In this document: in pieces, positions 49,799 through 58,345 of the stretch
How positions within the stretch are numbered: position 1 is the stretch's first letter
Layout: each line of letters begins with the position of its first letter
Source: Ferdinandcohnia salidurans
Lineage (GTDB): Bacteria; Bacillota; Bacilli; Bacillales; Bacillaceae_L
NCBI RefSeq assembly: GCF_042680725.1
Contig: NZ_JBHUEK010000004.1
Coordinates: 300,827 to 364,826, forward strand
Direction of reading: 5' to 3'
DNA length: 64,000 bases
Notes under the pieces: model-generated
What the model saw: only the letters and a program-made list of their open reading frames with translations
Databases searched by the model: none
What the model was told of the DNA's origin: nothing
Program-made: the position numbers and the translations under genes

Positions 49799-50470
49799 AT
49801 GGGAACAATTTTAATTATTGAGGACGATATGGCGATTCACTCGCTTATTAAAGAAGCATTGGAGTTACAGGATTTTCAAACACTCAGCGCATTCTCAGGG
49901 ACTGAAGGGAAATTGTTATTTGAACAAAATCAGGTCGATTTAGTTCTTTTAGATTTGATGCTTCCTGGAATGAATGGTGAAGAATTTCTTCAGCAGATCC
50001 GGCAAAACTCTACTGTTCCCGTAATTGTGATTTCGGCAAAAAATGATCAGGATTCGAAATTGCAACTTTTAACAAATGGGGCAGATGATTACATCATAAA
50101 ACCTTTTGATGTGAAGGAACTTCTTGCACGGATTCACATTCAATTGCGTCATGCAGCAAGTACTTCGGTTAGTCAATTGAAAGAAATTCATTATAAAAAT
50201 ATCAGTGTGAATTTAGACACGCGTGAAGTCGAAATCAACGGCAAACAGCTTCATTTGACTGGTCGCGAATACGCAATTCTTCTCCTGTTTTTAGAGAATC
50301 CCCAAAAGGTGTTCAGTCGTGCTAATATCTATGAAAGTGTTTGGAATGAACCATTTTTTGATAGTGAAAAAACGATTAATATGCATATCAGTAATTTACG
50401 AAACAAACTCAACCTTGAGGGCACAGCCTACATCAAAACGGTTTGGGGAATTGGCTTTAAATTTGATTAA
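49799..50470 (+). CDS. OmpR-family response regulator
   Basis: The 223-residue protein has a receiver domain with acidic pocket EDD (residues 8-10), the phospho-acceptor Asp in LVLLDLMLPG (about residue 53), Thr/Ser in VISAK and Lys in IIKPFD. A C-terminal winged helix follows (LTGREYAILLLFLENPQKVFSR, NMHISNLRNKL). It begins 10 bases after the permease stop and is followed 18 bases later by the kinase gene. It probably activates this operon. Confidence 0.93.
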   Translation: MGTILIIEDDMAIHSLIKEALELQDFQTLSAFSGTEGKLLFEQNQVDLVLLDLMLPGMNGEEFLQQIRQNSTVPVIVISAKNDQDSKLQLLTNGADDYIIKPFDVKELLARIHIQLRHAASTSVSQLKEIHYKNISVNLDTREVEINGKQLHLTGREYAILLLFLENPQKVFSRANIYESVWNEPFFDSEKTINMHISNLRNKLNLEGTAYIKTVWGIGFKFD

Positions 50471-50488
50471 GGAAGGAGCGTGAGTGAT

Positions 50489-51415
50489 ATGTGGGGATGG
50501 ATATTTGTCACACTTGCATTGGCGCTTCTTCTTTATATTTACTTCTTAAAACGAGAACTCCGTAAATTAAAACAAGAGATTAAGGAACTACCGACCCGTT
50601 CTGGCTTTGGGGGTAGGCTTTCACTTGATTTTCGTGAGAAGACATTGATGAACGTAATCGATGAATGGAATCAATTAATTGATACTTTTGAAGAAAAAAA
50701 TCGCAAGGCAAAGCAGATGGAAGAGAATGTGAAGTTATCAATTGCTGGGCTCTCTCATGATTTACGTACACCACTTACGTCGATTAAGGGGTATGTTGAA
50801 CTCTTACATACGACTACAGATGAAACAAAAAGGGCGCACTATTTAAAGATTATCGAACAATCTGTTAAACGTCTGATAGATATGACCGATCAATTTTATG
50901 ATTTGGCGCGAATTGAAACGAACCAAAGAGAAATAGAGTTATCACCGATTCTTCTCTCTAACTTAGTTGAAGAAATTTTTTTGTCCTTTTATGAACAACT
51001 CGAGGAAAAGAACATTGAGCTCCAATTTCCTGAACAGATAAATGATAGACAAATTATTGCTGATAAATTAATGCTCATACGAGTTATCCAGAATATTGTT
51101 CAAAACATCCTTCGTTATGCCAAAAGTAAAGTGATAATCAGCTATAGGAACGAGGGAAATTATCTTATTTTAAGCGTTAATAATGATATCAAACCCGACA
51201 GCAAAGTTGCTATCGAAAAGGTATTTACCCGATTCTATACAGAAGTTACGAGTCGAACAAATACCGAGGCAAGCGGGTTGGGGCTTTATCTATCTAAAAA
51301 GTTAATTGAAAAAATGAACGGCAAGATGGAAGCGGAACTCAATGCGAATTGGTTCATTCTTAAAATCTATCTCCCCATTAATATGGGACAAGGGACGGGG
51401 CCTTTGACCCAATAA
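50489..51415 (+). CDS. Sensor histidine kinase (short N-terminus)
   Basis: The 308-residue kinase has only one N-terminal membrane helix (about residues 4-20) and almost no external sensor. The H-box is SHDLRTPLTS, the N-box IQNIVQNILRYA and the G2 box SGLGLYLS; the usual DxGxG box is replaced by NNDIKPDS, as in lantibiotic-type kinases. With the ABC transporter next door the transporter may itself be the sensor. The last ten residues (MGQGTGPLTQ) come from a REP-like repeat. ATG 50489 has AAGGAG ten bases upstream. Confidence 0.88.
   Translation: MWGWIFVTLALALLLYIYFLKRELRKLKQEIKELPTRSGFGGRLSLDFREKTLMNVIDEWNQLIDTFEEKNRKAKQMEENVKLSIAGLSHDLRTPLTSIKGYVELLHTTTDETKRAHYLKIIEQSVKRLIDMTDQFYDLARIETNQREIELSPILLSNLVEEIFLSFYEQLEEKNIELQFPEQINDRQIIADKLMLIRVIQNIVQNILRYAKSKVIISYRNEGNYLILSVNNDIKPDSKVAIEKVFTRFYTEVTSRTNTEASGLGLYLSKKLIEKMNGKMEAELNANWFILKIYLPINMGQGTGPLTQ
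51384..51411. repeat. REP-like palindrome inside the 3' end of the kinase gene
   Basis: TGGGACAAGGGACGGGGCC followed by TTTGACCCA is a degraded copy of the dispersed family; it encodes the last residues of the kinase, and the stop codon follows. Confidence 0.65.
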
Positions 51416-51438
51416 ATACAATAAAACCTGTAATTTGG

Positions 51439-51484
51439 ATATCGAGAGCTTAGCATAACATTTGCGGGCTCTCGATATTTTTTT
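51439..51484 (+). terminator. Terminator of the ABC/two-component operon
   Basis: ATATCGAGAGC pairs with GCTCTCGATAT across an 18-nt loop and is followed by six T. Confidence 0.88.
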
Positions 51485-51551
51485 CCTATCAATTCTAATA
51501 ATTTTTGATTAGAATTGAAAGGTAGATTGATATAGTGAATGTGAATTATTG

Positions 51552-51582
51552 GTGGGACACGGGACCTGTCCCTCTGACCCAG
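51552..51582. repeat. REP-like GGGACA/TGTCCC palindrome
   Basis: GTGGGACACGGGACC followed by TGTCCCTCTGACCCAG, upstream of the AEC transporter gene. Confidence 0.7.
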
Positions 51583-51617
51583 CAAGCAACTTTGTCTAAC
51601 AGAGGAGTAGTGTTTTT

Positions 51618-52526
51618 ATGAATGAGGAGTTTTTGTATATTGTTTTGATTATTGCGCTGGGGTATGTGTTGAAGCGCATTGGTATTTTGCAGGAGAAGGA
51701 TGGAGAGACGATCTCCAAGATTATTTTTAAAATTACGCTCCCTGCGTTAGTGCTTGTGACGTTTGATACGGTTGAAATTGAGCTGAACCTTATTTTAATT
51801 CCGATTATTGTCCTTGTTTATGGAATCATCATATCTGTATTGGGCATGGTTATTTATAAAAATGAGGAAAAAGAGCTTAAGGGTTCGTTTTTAATGATGT
51901 CGTCCGGTTTTAATGTTGGTTTATTTGCGTTTCCACTTGTTTTTGCAATTTGGGGAATCGATGGATTGACGTATTTTAGTATATTTGATGTGGGAACATC
52001 CTTAATTGTCTTTGGGATTAGCTATATTTTAGGTAGCTATTTTTCTGAAGAAGGTTTAAGTCTCAAACCGATTTCGATTGTAAAAAAACTTACGAAATCT
52101 ATTCCCTTAATGACGTATTTGATTGCAAGTACTTTAAATTTAAGTCATATCAAATTACCGGAAATACTCATTAATGTGGCAAGTACCATTTCACAAGCCA
52201 ATATGCCATTGTGCTTATTACTTTTGGGGCTTTATTTAAATTTTAAATTTGAAAAGCAATTTTTGAAGCCGATGTTTAAATTTTTAACGTTCCGGTATGG
52301 CGTGGGCTTACTGATTGGAGTCACCTTGTTTTTTCTGCTTCCATACGAGGATATGTTTCGATACACCGTATTAATTGGTCTGCTGCTTCCGGTTGCTTCA
52401 TCGGTCATCCCATTTGCGGTTGAATTCAAGTATAGTAATGAAAGTATACGGTTAATTGCAACGGTTACTAATATCACAATCTTGGTGAGTATCGTGATTT
52501 TATATGTATTTGCCAATCTAATTTAA
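51618..52526 (+). CDS. AEC family transporter (auxin-efflux-carrier type)
   Basis: The 302-residue membrane protein has about ten helices in two repeats. MNEEFLYIVLIIALGYVLKRIGIL and KIIFKITLPALVLVTF at the N-terminus fit bacterial AEC proteins such as malate or other organic-acid transporters. The second half ends with LPVASSVIPFAVEFKYSNE, the conserved cross-over segment. AGAGGAG precedes the ATG. The substrate is unknown. It is monocistronic with two hairpins downstream. Confidence 0.87.
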   Translation: MNEEFLYIVLIIALGYVLKRIGILQEKDGETISKIIFKITLPALVLVTFDTVEIELNLILIPIIVLVYGIIISVLGMVIYKNEEKELKGSFLMMSSGFNVGLFAFPLVFAIWGIDGLTYFSIFDVGTSLIVFGISYILGSYFSEEGLSLKPISIVKKLTKSIPLMTYLIASTLNLSHIKLPEILINVASTISQANMPLCLLLLGLYLNFKFEKQFLKPMFKFLTFRYGVGLLIGVTLFFLLPYEDMFRYTVLIGLLLPVASSVIPFAVEFKYSNESIRLIATVTNITILVSIVILYVFANLI

Positions 52527-52528
52527 AA

Positions 52529-52552
52529 AAGTGGTCCGACTCCGGACCACTT
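52529..52552. terminator. Terminator hairpin 1 after the AEC gene
   Basis: AAGTGGTCCG pairs with CGGACCACTT. The T run is short. Confidence 0.65.
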
Positions 52553-52560
52553 CCTATCTG

Positions 52561-52590
52561 AAAGGGACTGAGAAACTCAGCCCTTTTTTT
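52561..52590 (+). terminator. Terminator hairpin 2 after the AEC gene
   Basis: AAAGGG-CTGAG pairs with CTCAG-CCCTTT around AAA and is followed by TTTT. It overlaps the end of the convergent membrane-protein gene. Confidence 0.75.
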
Positions 52591-53044
52591 GATCTTGTTT
52601 TCTCATATCAAACAAACCTGTTGAAATCTCATTGAGTTTATTGAGAAATCGGTTAAAGCCAAATCCGACAAAGAAGGCGACACTAACCTGTGCGAATGGA
52701 CCGTCAATATTATCGGTGAAATCAATCATTAAAATCCCACTTTGAATGAGTGTGACAGCGATGACTGCTGTTCCTGTAGCAAATAGTGGGAAGAAAATAT
52801 ACATGACCCAATGACGGGGATCAATTAAACTATCGTTCATATAATGGGAACAGAACATATACAGATGCCGAAGTGAACCGCCAATGGCTCCAGCGAAGAA
52901 ATAATATAGGAACATTTTAATGTTTTCCTGGATGTGGAGTGTTTCATCAAGTGCACCAACCCACAATACACCTATCGCTAAAAAACTGCCAAAAAATAAA
53001 ACTGAGAGGTAAAATAAAATAAAAAACTTCAACCAACGTTTCAC
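52577..53044 (-). CDS. Hypothetical membrane protein (155 aa)
   Basis: The protein has about four hydrophobic helices (residues 5-28, 43-60, 78-102 and 118-130) and a charged C-terminus ending RKQDQKKG. I do not recognise the family. GTG 53044 is the likely start with GGGGTGAT upstream. It converges on the AEC transporter gene and diverges from an araC-type regulator. No function can be inferred. Confidence 0.65.
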   Translation of the reverse strand: MKRWLKFFILFYLSVLFFGSFLAIGVLWVGALDETLHIQENIKMFLYYFFAGAIGGSLRHLYMFCSHYMNDSLIDPRHWVMYIFFPLFATGTAVIAVTLIQSGILMIDFTDNIDGPFAQVSVAFFVGFGFNRFLNKLNEISTGLFDMRKQDQKKG

Positions 53045-53205
53045 ATTATCACCCCATTTACTACAATGTATGGGAGGTTATTGGAAATGGTGTCTTGAGA
53101 GACAAGGTTTGGTGTCCGTTTGAGACGAGGGAGCACTGTCTCATTGGAATATTAATAAATGTTGGTGAATAGGATATGGGGATTCTTTTGTGAGGTGGTG
53201 CTTGG

Positions 53206-54096
53206 GTGAATACGGGGAAAATAGCGAAGCATTTAAATCGGCTTGTCTTTTCATTATTACTGTCCGGTTACAAAAGGTGTAAGCCTGACTGGTATAAGCC
53301 GTTCCGTGAGCAGCCACACCACTCCCTTTGGTTTATTACAAAAGGAAGTGGTGAAGTAACAATCGACGGCACAAAGTATAAGTTGAAACCTGGTAAACTT
53401 GTTATTTTTAGGCCGGGGATGGTCTGTGAAAAAAAGACATCCTCATCAAACCCACTTGAATTTTATTTCGTTCGTTTTACATATGCAGTCGCTTTTGAGG
53501 AAAAAGGGCATTGGAATTTTGAACGTCCCGAAGCAACATCCTTTCCTTTACAGGGAGTGTTTCCAATTACAAATACGGGAAATATGATTCATGTGTTAGA
53601 TCAAATCCATCAACTCTCCAAACGAAGAGGTCCGACAGTGGCGATGCAACGAAAATTGCATTTTCACGAATTATTGCTGATGATTATTCAGGATTTTCGC
53701 TCACAAAAGATTACAGGAAACTCGACAATGGCCATCGATACCACTATCGATTATATTGTGAATCATTACCATGAACATATGAATCTATCGGATTTAGCCA
53801 AAATGGCTGGATTGAGTACGAGTCATTATGCACGTCTATTCAAAGAATATGTGGGCTATAGCCCGATCGATTACTTAACCCATGTTCGGATAGACCGCGC
53901 AAAAGAACTATTGGCGATTTCCGATTTCCGAATTAAAGAGATCAGCCAAAGTGTAGGGTATCAGGATGAATTATATTTTAGCCGCATTTTTAAAAGAATC
54001 GTAGGTGTTTCACCGACTCAATTTAGTGATAATCACAAGACATTTGTAAGATCAACAAATAATGACTACCACATTTCTGATGAAAAACAGAAATAA
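53206..54096 (+). CDS. AraC family transcriptional regulator
   Basis: The 296-residue protein has an N-terminal cupin domain (about residues 30-110, FITKGSGEVTIDGTKYKLKPGKLVIFRPG). The C-terminal double HTH (about residues 185-285) shows MNLSDLAKMAGLSTSHYARLFKEYVGYSPIDYLTHVRIDRAKELL and ISQSVGYQDELYFSRIFKRIVGVSPTQF. It probably senses a sugar or similar small molecule. GTG 53206 with GAGGTGG is the start. Its target is not clear; the ABC exporter genes converge on it. Confidence 0.9.
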   Translation: MNTGKIAKHLNRLVFSLLLSGYKRCKPDWYKPFREQPHHSLWFITKGSGEVTIDGTKYKLKPGKLVIFRPGMVCEKKTSSSNPLEFYFVRFTYAVAFEEKGHWNFERPEATSFPLQGVFPITNTGNMIHVLDQIHQLSKRRGPTVAMQRKLHFHELLLMIIQDFRSQKITGNSTMAIDTTIDYIVNHYHEHMNLSDLAKMAGLSTSHYARLFKEYVGYSPIDYLTHVRIDRAKELLAISDFRIKEISQSVGYQDELYFSRIFKRIVGVSPTQFSDNHKTFVRSTNNDYHISDEKQK

Positions 54097-54110
54097 TGGT
54101 AGTCATTTAC
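54061..54110. terminator. Hairpin over the araC 3' end, probable bidirectional terminator
   Basis: AATGACTACCA pairs with TGGTAGTCATT, with inner TTTCTG/CAGAAA pairs. T runs are weak, so function is uncertain. Confidence 0.45.
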
Positions 54111-54113
54111 CTA

Positions 54114-56246
54114 TTAGTGATATAGTCTCGTTTTTTGTTTTTTCGTCATTTGTTGTTTGTTTTGGCTCATACATAAGCGATAATAAGCGCCTTTTTGTTG
54201 AAGAAGGCGGGCGTGGGTACCCATTTCTATAATTCTCCCTTTATCTAACACAATGATATTATCTGCATGCTGGATGGTGGAGAGGCGATGCGCTATGATA
54301 ATCGTTGTTCGGTTTTTCGAAATTCGTTTAAGGGTATCCTGTACAACGATTTCAGTTTCTGTATCAATATTGGCAGTGGCTTCATCTAAAATTAAGACAT
54401 CAGGGTTTGCCATCATCGCCCGTAAAAAGGACAGAAGCTGTCGTTGCCCGGTTGATAACACCGTTCCTTGTTCTCCTAGTAAAGTTTCGTATTGCTGTGG
54501 TAGGTTTTTAAAGAAGGGGTCAATCCCAACAGATTTGGCTGCTCTTCTTATTTCTTCATCACCGATTGTTTTATTATTTAGGCGAATATTATCAAATACC
54601 GTTCCTGAAAATACAAAACTGTCCTGTTGGATAATCCCCACATGCTTTCGCAACTCACTTACTTCAACATCCTTTATCGATACCCCATCTAATGTGATAC
54701 TTCCTTTTTGAATATCATAAAAACGATTGATTAATTGTATGATAGAGCTTTTCCCTGCACCCGTTGCGCCCACAATCCCAATGGTTTCTCCAGGTGCGAT
54801 GGTGAAACTGACATCTTTTAACACCCAATCTTCTGACTGATAGGCAAACCATACATTCTTAAACTCAATTTTTCCGTTCACCTTGTTTGGGAGCTTAATA
54901 GGGTCTACTTTATTCACAATCGTAGGCTTCGTCTCCAATGTATCAAAGATCCGTTCTGCAGATGCAAGAGCAGCTTGAATTTGATTAAACCTGTCGGCAA
55001 GACCTCGTAACGGTTCGAAAAATTGCCGTACATAGTGGGTGAACGCATACACAACGCCAAACGTAATGGCACCGTCTAATACATTTCTGCCTCCATACCA
55101 AATTAGTAAAGCCATCGAAATATTACCAAAGAAGCCAATGGAAGGGTTAAAAATCGAATTTAAAACGGTTTGGCGCATCCCGGCCCGGTAATGTTCTTGG
55201 TTCAATTCATTAAATTGCTCTAATTGCTTTTCTTCACGAACAAAGATCTGTATGATACTCATTCCTGATAGATTTTCAGCTAAATAGGCGTTCAATTTAC
55301 TCAAGACAAAACGGACATAGCGTTGAGCGTTTCGAATGACCTTTTTAAAATAAAACGTGAGTAGGGCGATGAATGGAATCACTGTAAAACTAATCAATGT
55401 AAGTTTAACGCTCATTTGTAACATAATCACGATAATCCCGAGTAGCAATAAGATTTCACGTATGAGATTTACAATGACTTGCGAATAAAGTTGGTTCAAT
55501 GCTTCGACATCATGTGTAATTCTTGTGACAAGTCGACCAATTGGATTTTTATCATAAAATGAAACCTGCATACGAGATAAGTGCTTCATAATCGTTTGCC
55601 GGATATCGTAAATGACGGATTGACCTGTAAATTGTAAGGAGTTATTTTGAAAATACGTAAGCACGGATGAACCAATAATCAACACAAAATAAAGAACTCC
55701 AAGCCAAATCATTCCGGAATAATCTTGGCCGCGAAATAATTGCTCCGCCTCTCCTTGCAAGGAAATAACCGGGTAGGCATTTTCGTTAATGGTAATCTGA
55801 TTGTTTGTAATCTCATAGTTATTTGGATTCTTTAATCCAGTATTCCAACCATGAATGAGGTAGTGTGTTCCCTCGATCGAAACAATGCTAGCTTTTTGCA
55901 CACCAGCAGGTAGATCACCACTAGATTCTGTTATACGAAAATACGTATGATCCTCAAAAGTAGTAACTTCTTTCCCTTTAATACCTTGTTCTTCGAGTAT
56001 ATGTAATGCTTGGTCTTTGTCGGATTGGTCGACAAAAACCATGGGTGCATAGATTCCATTAATATGATTGTCAATCGCGACTTTAATTAAATAGGGCTGG
56101 GCCAGACTTGCGATAACAATCAAGGTTGTCAACAGGAGAGAGAATACAAAGAGCTTCCAATACGGTTTAGCAAAAGCAAGAATGTTCCGTAATAATTGTT
56201 GATCGCTATATTTTTTGAGTTGGTTTGTTTCATTCTTTTCGATCAT
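54114..56246 (-). CDS. bmrD: Heterodimeric ABC exporter subunit, BmrD/YheH-like
   Basis: The 710-residue half-transporter has a six-helix membrane domain with a long extracellular insert between helices 1 and 2 (about residues 65-165), a known feature of YheH/BmrD. The C-terminal ATPase has Walker A GATGAGKSS, signature LSTGQRQLLS, Walker B VLILDEATANID with catalytic Glu, and HRLST. It pairs with BmrC to export drugs. GGAGGAATCG precedes the ATG, which overlaps the bmrC-like stop by 4 bases, so translation is coupled. Confidence 0.88.
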   Translation of the reverse strand: MIEKNETNQLKKYSDQQLLRNILAFAKPYWKLFVFSLLLTTLIVIASLAQPYLIKVAIDNHINGIYAPMVFVDQSDKDQALHILEEQGIKGKEVTTFEDHTYFRITESSGDLPAGVQKASIVSIEGTHYLIHGWNTGLKNPNNYEITNNQITINENAYPVISLQGEAEQLFRGQDYSGMIWLGVLYFVLIIGSSVLTYFQNNSLQFTGQSVIYDIRQTIMKHLSRMQVSFYDKNPIGRLVTRITHDVEALNQLYSQVIVNLIREILLLLGIIVIMLQMSVKLTLISFTVIPFIALLTFYFKKVIRNAQRYVRFVLSKLNAYLAENLSGMSIIQIFVREEKQLEQFNELNQEHYRAGMRQTVLNSIFNPSIGFFGNISMALLIWYGGRNVLDGAITFGVVYAFTHYVRQFFEPLRGLADRFNQIQAALASAERIFDTLETKPTIVNKVDPIKLPNKVNGKIEFKNVWFAYQSEDWVLKDVSFTIAPGETIGIVGATGAGKSSIIQLINRFYDIQKGSITLDGVSIKDVEVSELRKHVGIIQQDSFVFSGTVFDNIRLNNKTIGDEEIRRAAKSVGIDPFFKNLPQQYETLLGEQGTVLSTGQRQLLSFLRAMMANPDVLILDEATANIDTETEIVVQDTLKRISKNRTTIIIAHRLSTIQHADNIIVLDKGRIIEMGTHARLLQQKGAYYRLCMSQNKQQMTKKQKTRLYH

Positions 56247-58039
56247 CGATTCCTCCTCTTAATCGCAATTGGTTTCCCGTGGGAGTGGGGCGGATGTACA
56301 TTTTGTCCGGTCAACTGCTGGTTATGCATTTTTTTATATACCCCGTCGCTTTTTAAAAGGGTCTGATGTGTTCCTCTCTCAATAATTTTTCCTCGGTCAA
56401 GTACAATGATCTGGTCAGCATGCTGAATCGTAGAAATTCGGTGACTGATTAGGATTGTCGTGGTATCTTTCATTTTCGTTTTGAGTGTGTGTAAAATATT
56501 TTTTTCTGTTTTTGAATCAACAGCAGACAAGCTATCATCAAAAATCATGATGGGTGCTTCTTTCACCAAGGCGCGAGCAATGCTAACCCGTTGTCTTTGG
56601 CCTCCTGATAATGACAAGCCGCGTTCCCCTAAAGTCGTTTCAAACCCTTGTGGCAACTCTTTAATATCTTGGAAAATATGGGCTTGTTTTGCAGCAAGTT
56701 CCACTTGATGATCAGCATATCCCTTTGGATCAAATCCGATATTTTCCTTGATGGATGTAGAAAAAAGAAAATGATCTTGTGGCACAAACCCAATCGATTG
56801 TCGCAATGTTTTAAGCGGTATATCCCGAATGTCTGTATGGTCGATAAAGATGGTTTTTCGAGGTGGATTGTAGATTCGTAGAAGTAGATGAACAAGGCTC
56901 GATTTACCGCTACCGATTTTTCCAACAATAGCTAAGGTTGAGCCTTTTGGTATGTGTAAATCAATAGAAGAAAGTGCATGATCTTGTTTATTTTGATACA
57001 AAAAAGTTAGCCCTTTAATCATAATGTCGCCTTGAATAGATGGCATGTGTACAACTCCGTCTTCGTCTTTTATAGAAGGTTTTGTAGAAAGTACATCTCG
57101 TAAGCGTAAATCGGCCGCGGATCCCTGTTGAAGTAAATTGATAACCTTACCTAAATTTTCAATAGGACCAACTAAAAGTGATAAATACGTATTAAAGGCG
57201 ACAAATTCACCAAGAGAAATGGTGTTTTGCATAACTAAAATGGAACCAAACACAATCGAGGTAAGGTAGCTAAGCCCAACGATTCCTTGACTAAGTGAGT
57301 TGAAAAGGGAGTTAGAACGAATTAATTGTTGATTTGCCGCTACATTGGTTTGATTGTCCTGCTCGAATTTTTTTAGTTCGGATTTTTCTTGGACATACGT
57401 TTTAATGATTCTTATACCAGAGCAATACTCTTGGACTCGGCTCGTTAAGCTGCCAATCGCTTCTTGGACAAGATTTGAGTGCATCCTAATTTTTATGCGA
57501 AATCGATAGGCCAAGTAGGTTAAACCAGGGAGTGGTAAAAGGACTAATAATGTTAAATACAAATCAATGGTCGTCGCCATCATGATGACTGTCACGGTTA
57601 TAAGTACGGCTGCTTCTAATGTTTGGAACACACCTTGCATACCGATTTGTCTTAAGACATTTACATCATTAACAGCATGTGCCATTAAGTTTCCGATCCG
57701 TTGCTTTTGATAGTACTCTGTTTGCAGAGTCTCCCAATGAGAAAATAATCGTTCACGAATATTACGTTCTAACAATCTTGATAAACGAAAAATATAAATT
57801 CTACCTGTAGACCTGAAGGCAAATACTCCAATTCCCACTATGACCATCCAAAAGGCAATCCGGATCAGTTCATCGCTATTTGTAGAAAAGGTTTGTAGAC
57901 CATCTGTGAAGACTTCAAGCAACATCGGTACAACTAGTTGCAATATGAGGGAAATCGTAACCAAAATGCTACCAATAATATATCCCCATCTATTTTGAAT
58001 CAAATGCTCACGAAAAATAGGTTTCACATCCAAATCCAT
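56243..58039 (-). CDS. bmrC: Heterodimeric ABC exporter subunit, BmrC/YheI-like
   Basis: The 598-residue half-transporter has a six-helix domain and an ATPase with Walker A GKIGSGKSS, signature LSGGQRQRVS and Walker B MIFDDSLSAVD, where Asp replaces the catalytic Glu. That change creates the degenerate site typical of BmrCD-type heterodimers; the other site uses the BmrD Glu. ATG 58039 has AAGGTG very close, and TTG 58033 is an alternative start. In B. subtilis bmrCD is controlled by a leader peptide (BmrB); I found no clear equivalent upstream here. Confidence 0.88.
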   Translation of the reverse strand: MDLDVKPIFREHLIQNRWGYIIGSILVTISLILQLVVPMLLEVFTDGLQTFSTNSDELIRIAFWMVIVGIGVFAFRSTGRIYIFRLSRLLERNIRERLFSHWETLQTEYYQKQRIGNLMAHAVNDVNVLRQIGMQGVFQTLEAAVLITVTVIMMATTIDLYLTLLVLLPLPGLTYLAYRFRIKIRMHSNLVQEAIGSLTSRVQEYCSGIRIIKTYVQEKSELKKFEQDNQTNVAANQQLIRSNSLFNSLSQGIVGLSYLTSIVFGSILVMQNTISLGEFVAFNTYLSLLVGPIENLGKVINLLQQGSAADLRLRDVLSTKPSIKDEDGVVHMPSIQGDIMIKGLTFLYQNKQDHALSSIDLHIPKGSTLAIVGKIGSGKSSLVHLLLRIYNPPRKTIFIDHTDIRDIPLKTLRQSIGFVPQDHFLFSTSIKENIGFDPKGYADHQVELAAKQAHIFQDIKELPQGFETTLGERGLSLSGGQRQRVSIARALVKEAPIMIFDDSLSAVDSKTEKNILHTLKTKMKDTTTILISHRISTIQHADQIIVLDRGKIIERGTHQTLLKSDGVYKKMHNQQLTGQNVHPPHSHGKPIAIKRRNR

Positions 58040-58152
58040 CACCTTCTAAAAAATGTCGTAAAGTAAGATTACCGCATAACTCACAAAGGTAACATGGATT
58101 TCCCTATCAACTTACATGGATTATCTTGCTATGGGAGGGGGCGGGTTTCACG

Positions 58153-58186
58153 TGGGTCGCAGGGACAGGTCCCGTGTCCCAGTTGG
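58153..58186. repeat. REP-like palindrome between bmrC- and bmrA-like genes, copy 1
   Basis: GTGGGTCGCAGGGACAGGT followed by CCCGTGTCCCAGTTGG belongs to the dispersed family. Confidence 0.7.
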
Positions 58187-58277
58187 TGGAACCGACACAA
58201 AATATCTGTCCAATAGTTGTAACTTTATCTCGTTTGATTCGTAGGTAAAGGAGTGCTATGTTTGGATTAATGTAGGA

Positions 58278-58309
58278 TGGGGACGATGGACCTGTCCCTC
58301 TGTCCCAGG
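58278..58309. repeat. REP-like palindrome between bmrC- and bmrA-like genes, copy 2
   Basis: TGGGGACGATGGACC followed by TGTCCCTCTGTCCCAGG, in the leader of the bmrA-like gene. The rest of the 306-bp gap shows no feature that I recognise. Confidence 0.7.
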
Positions 58310-58345
58310 ACGGGTGTGCATTTTTCCAGGAAGGAGTAAATAGGT

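Noticed and set aside
58043..58345. BmrB-type leader peptide upstream of bmrCD
   Set aside because: No short frame with a convincing ribosome site followed by an attenuator was found; the gap is dominated by two REP copies.
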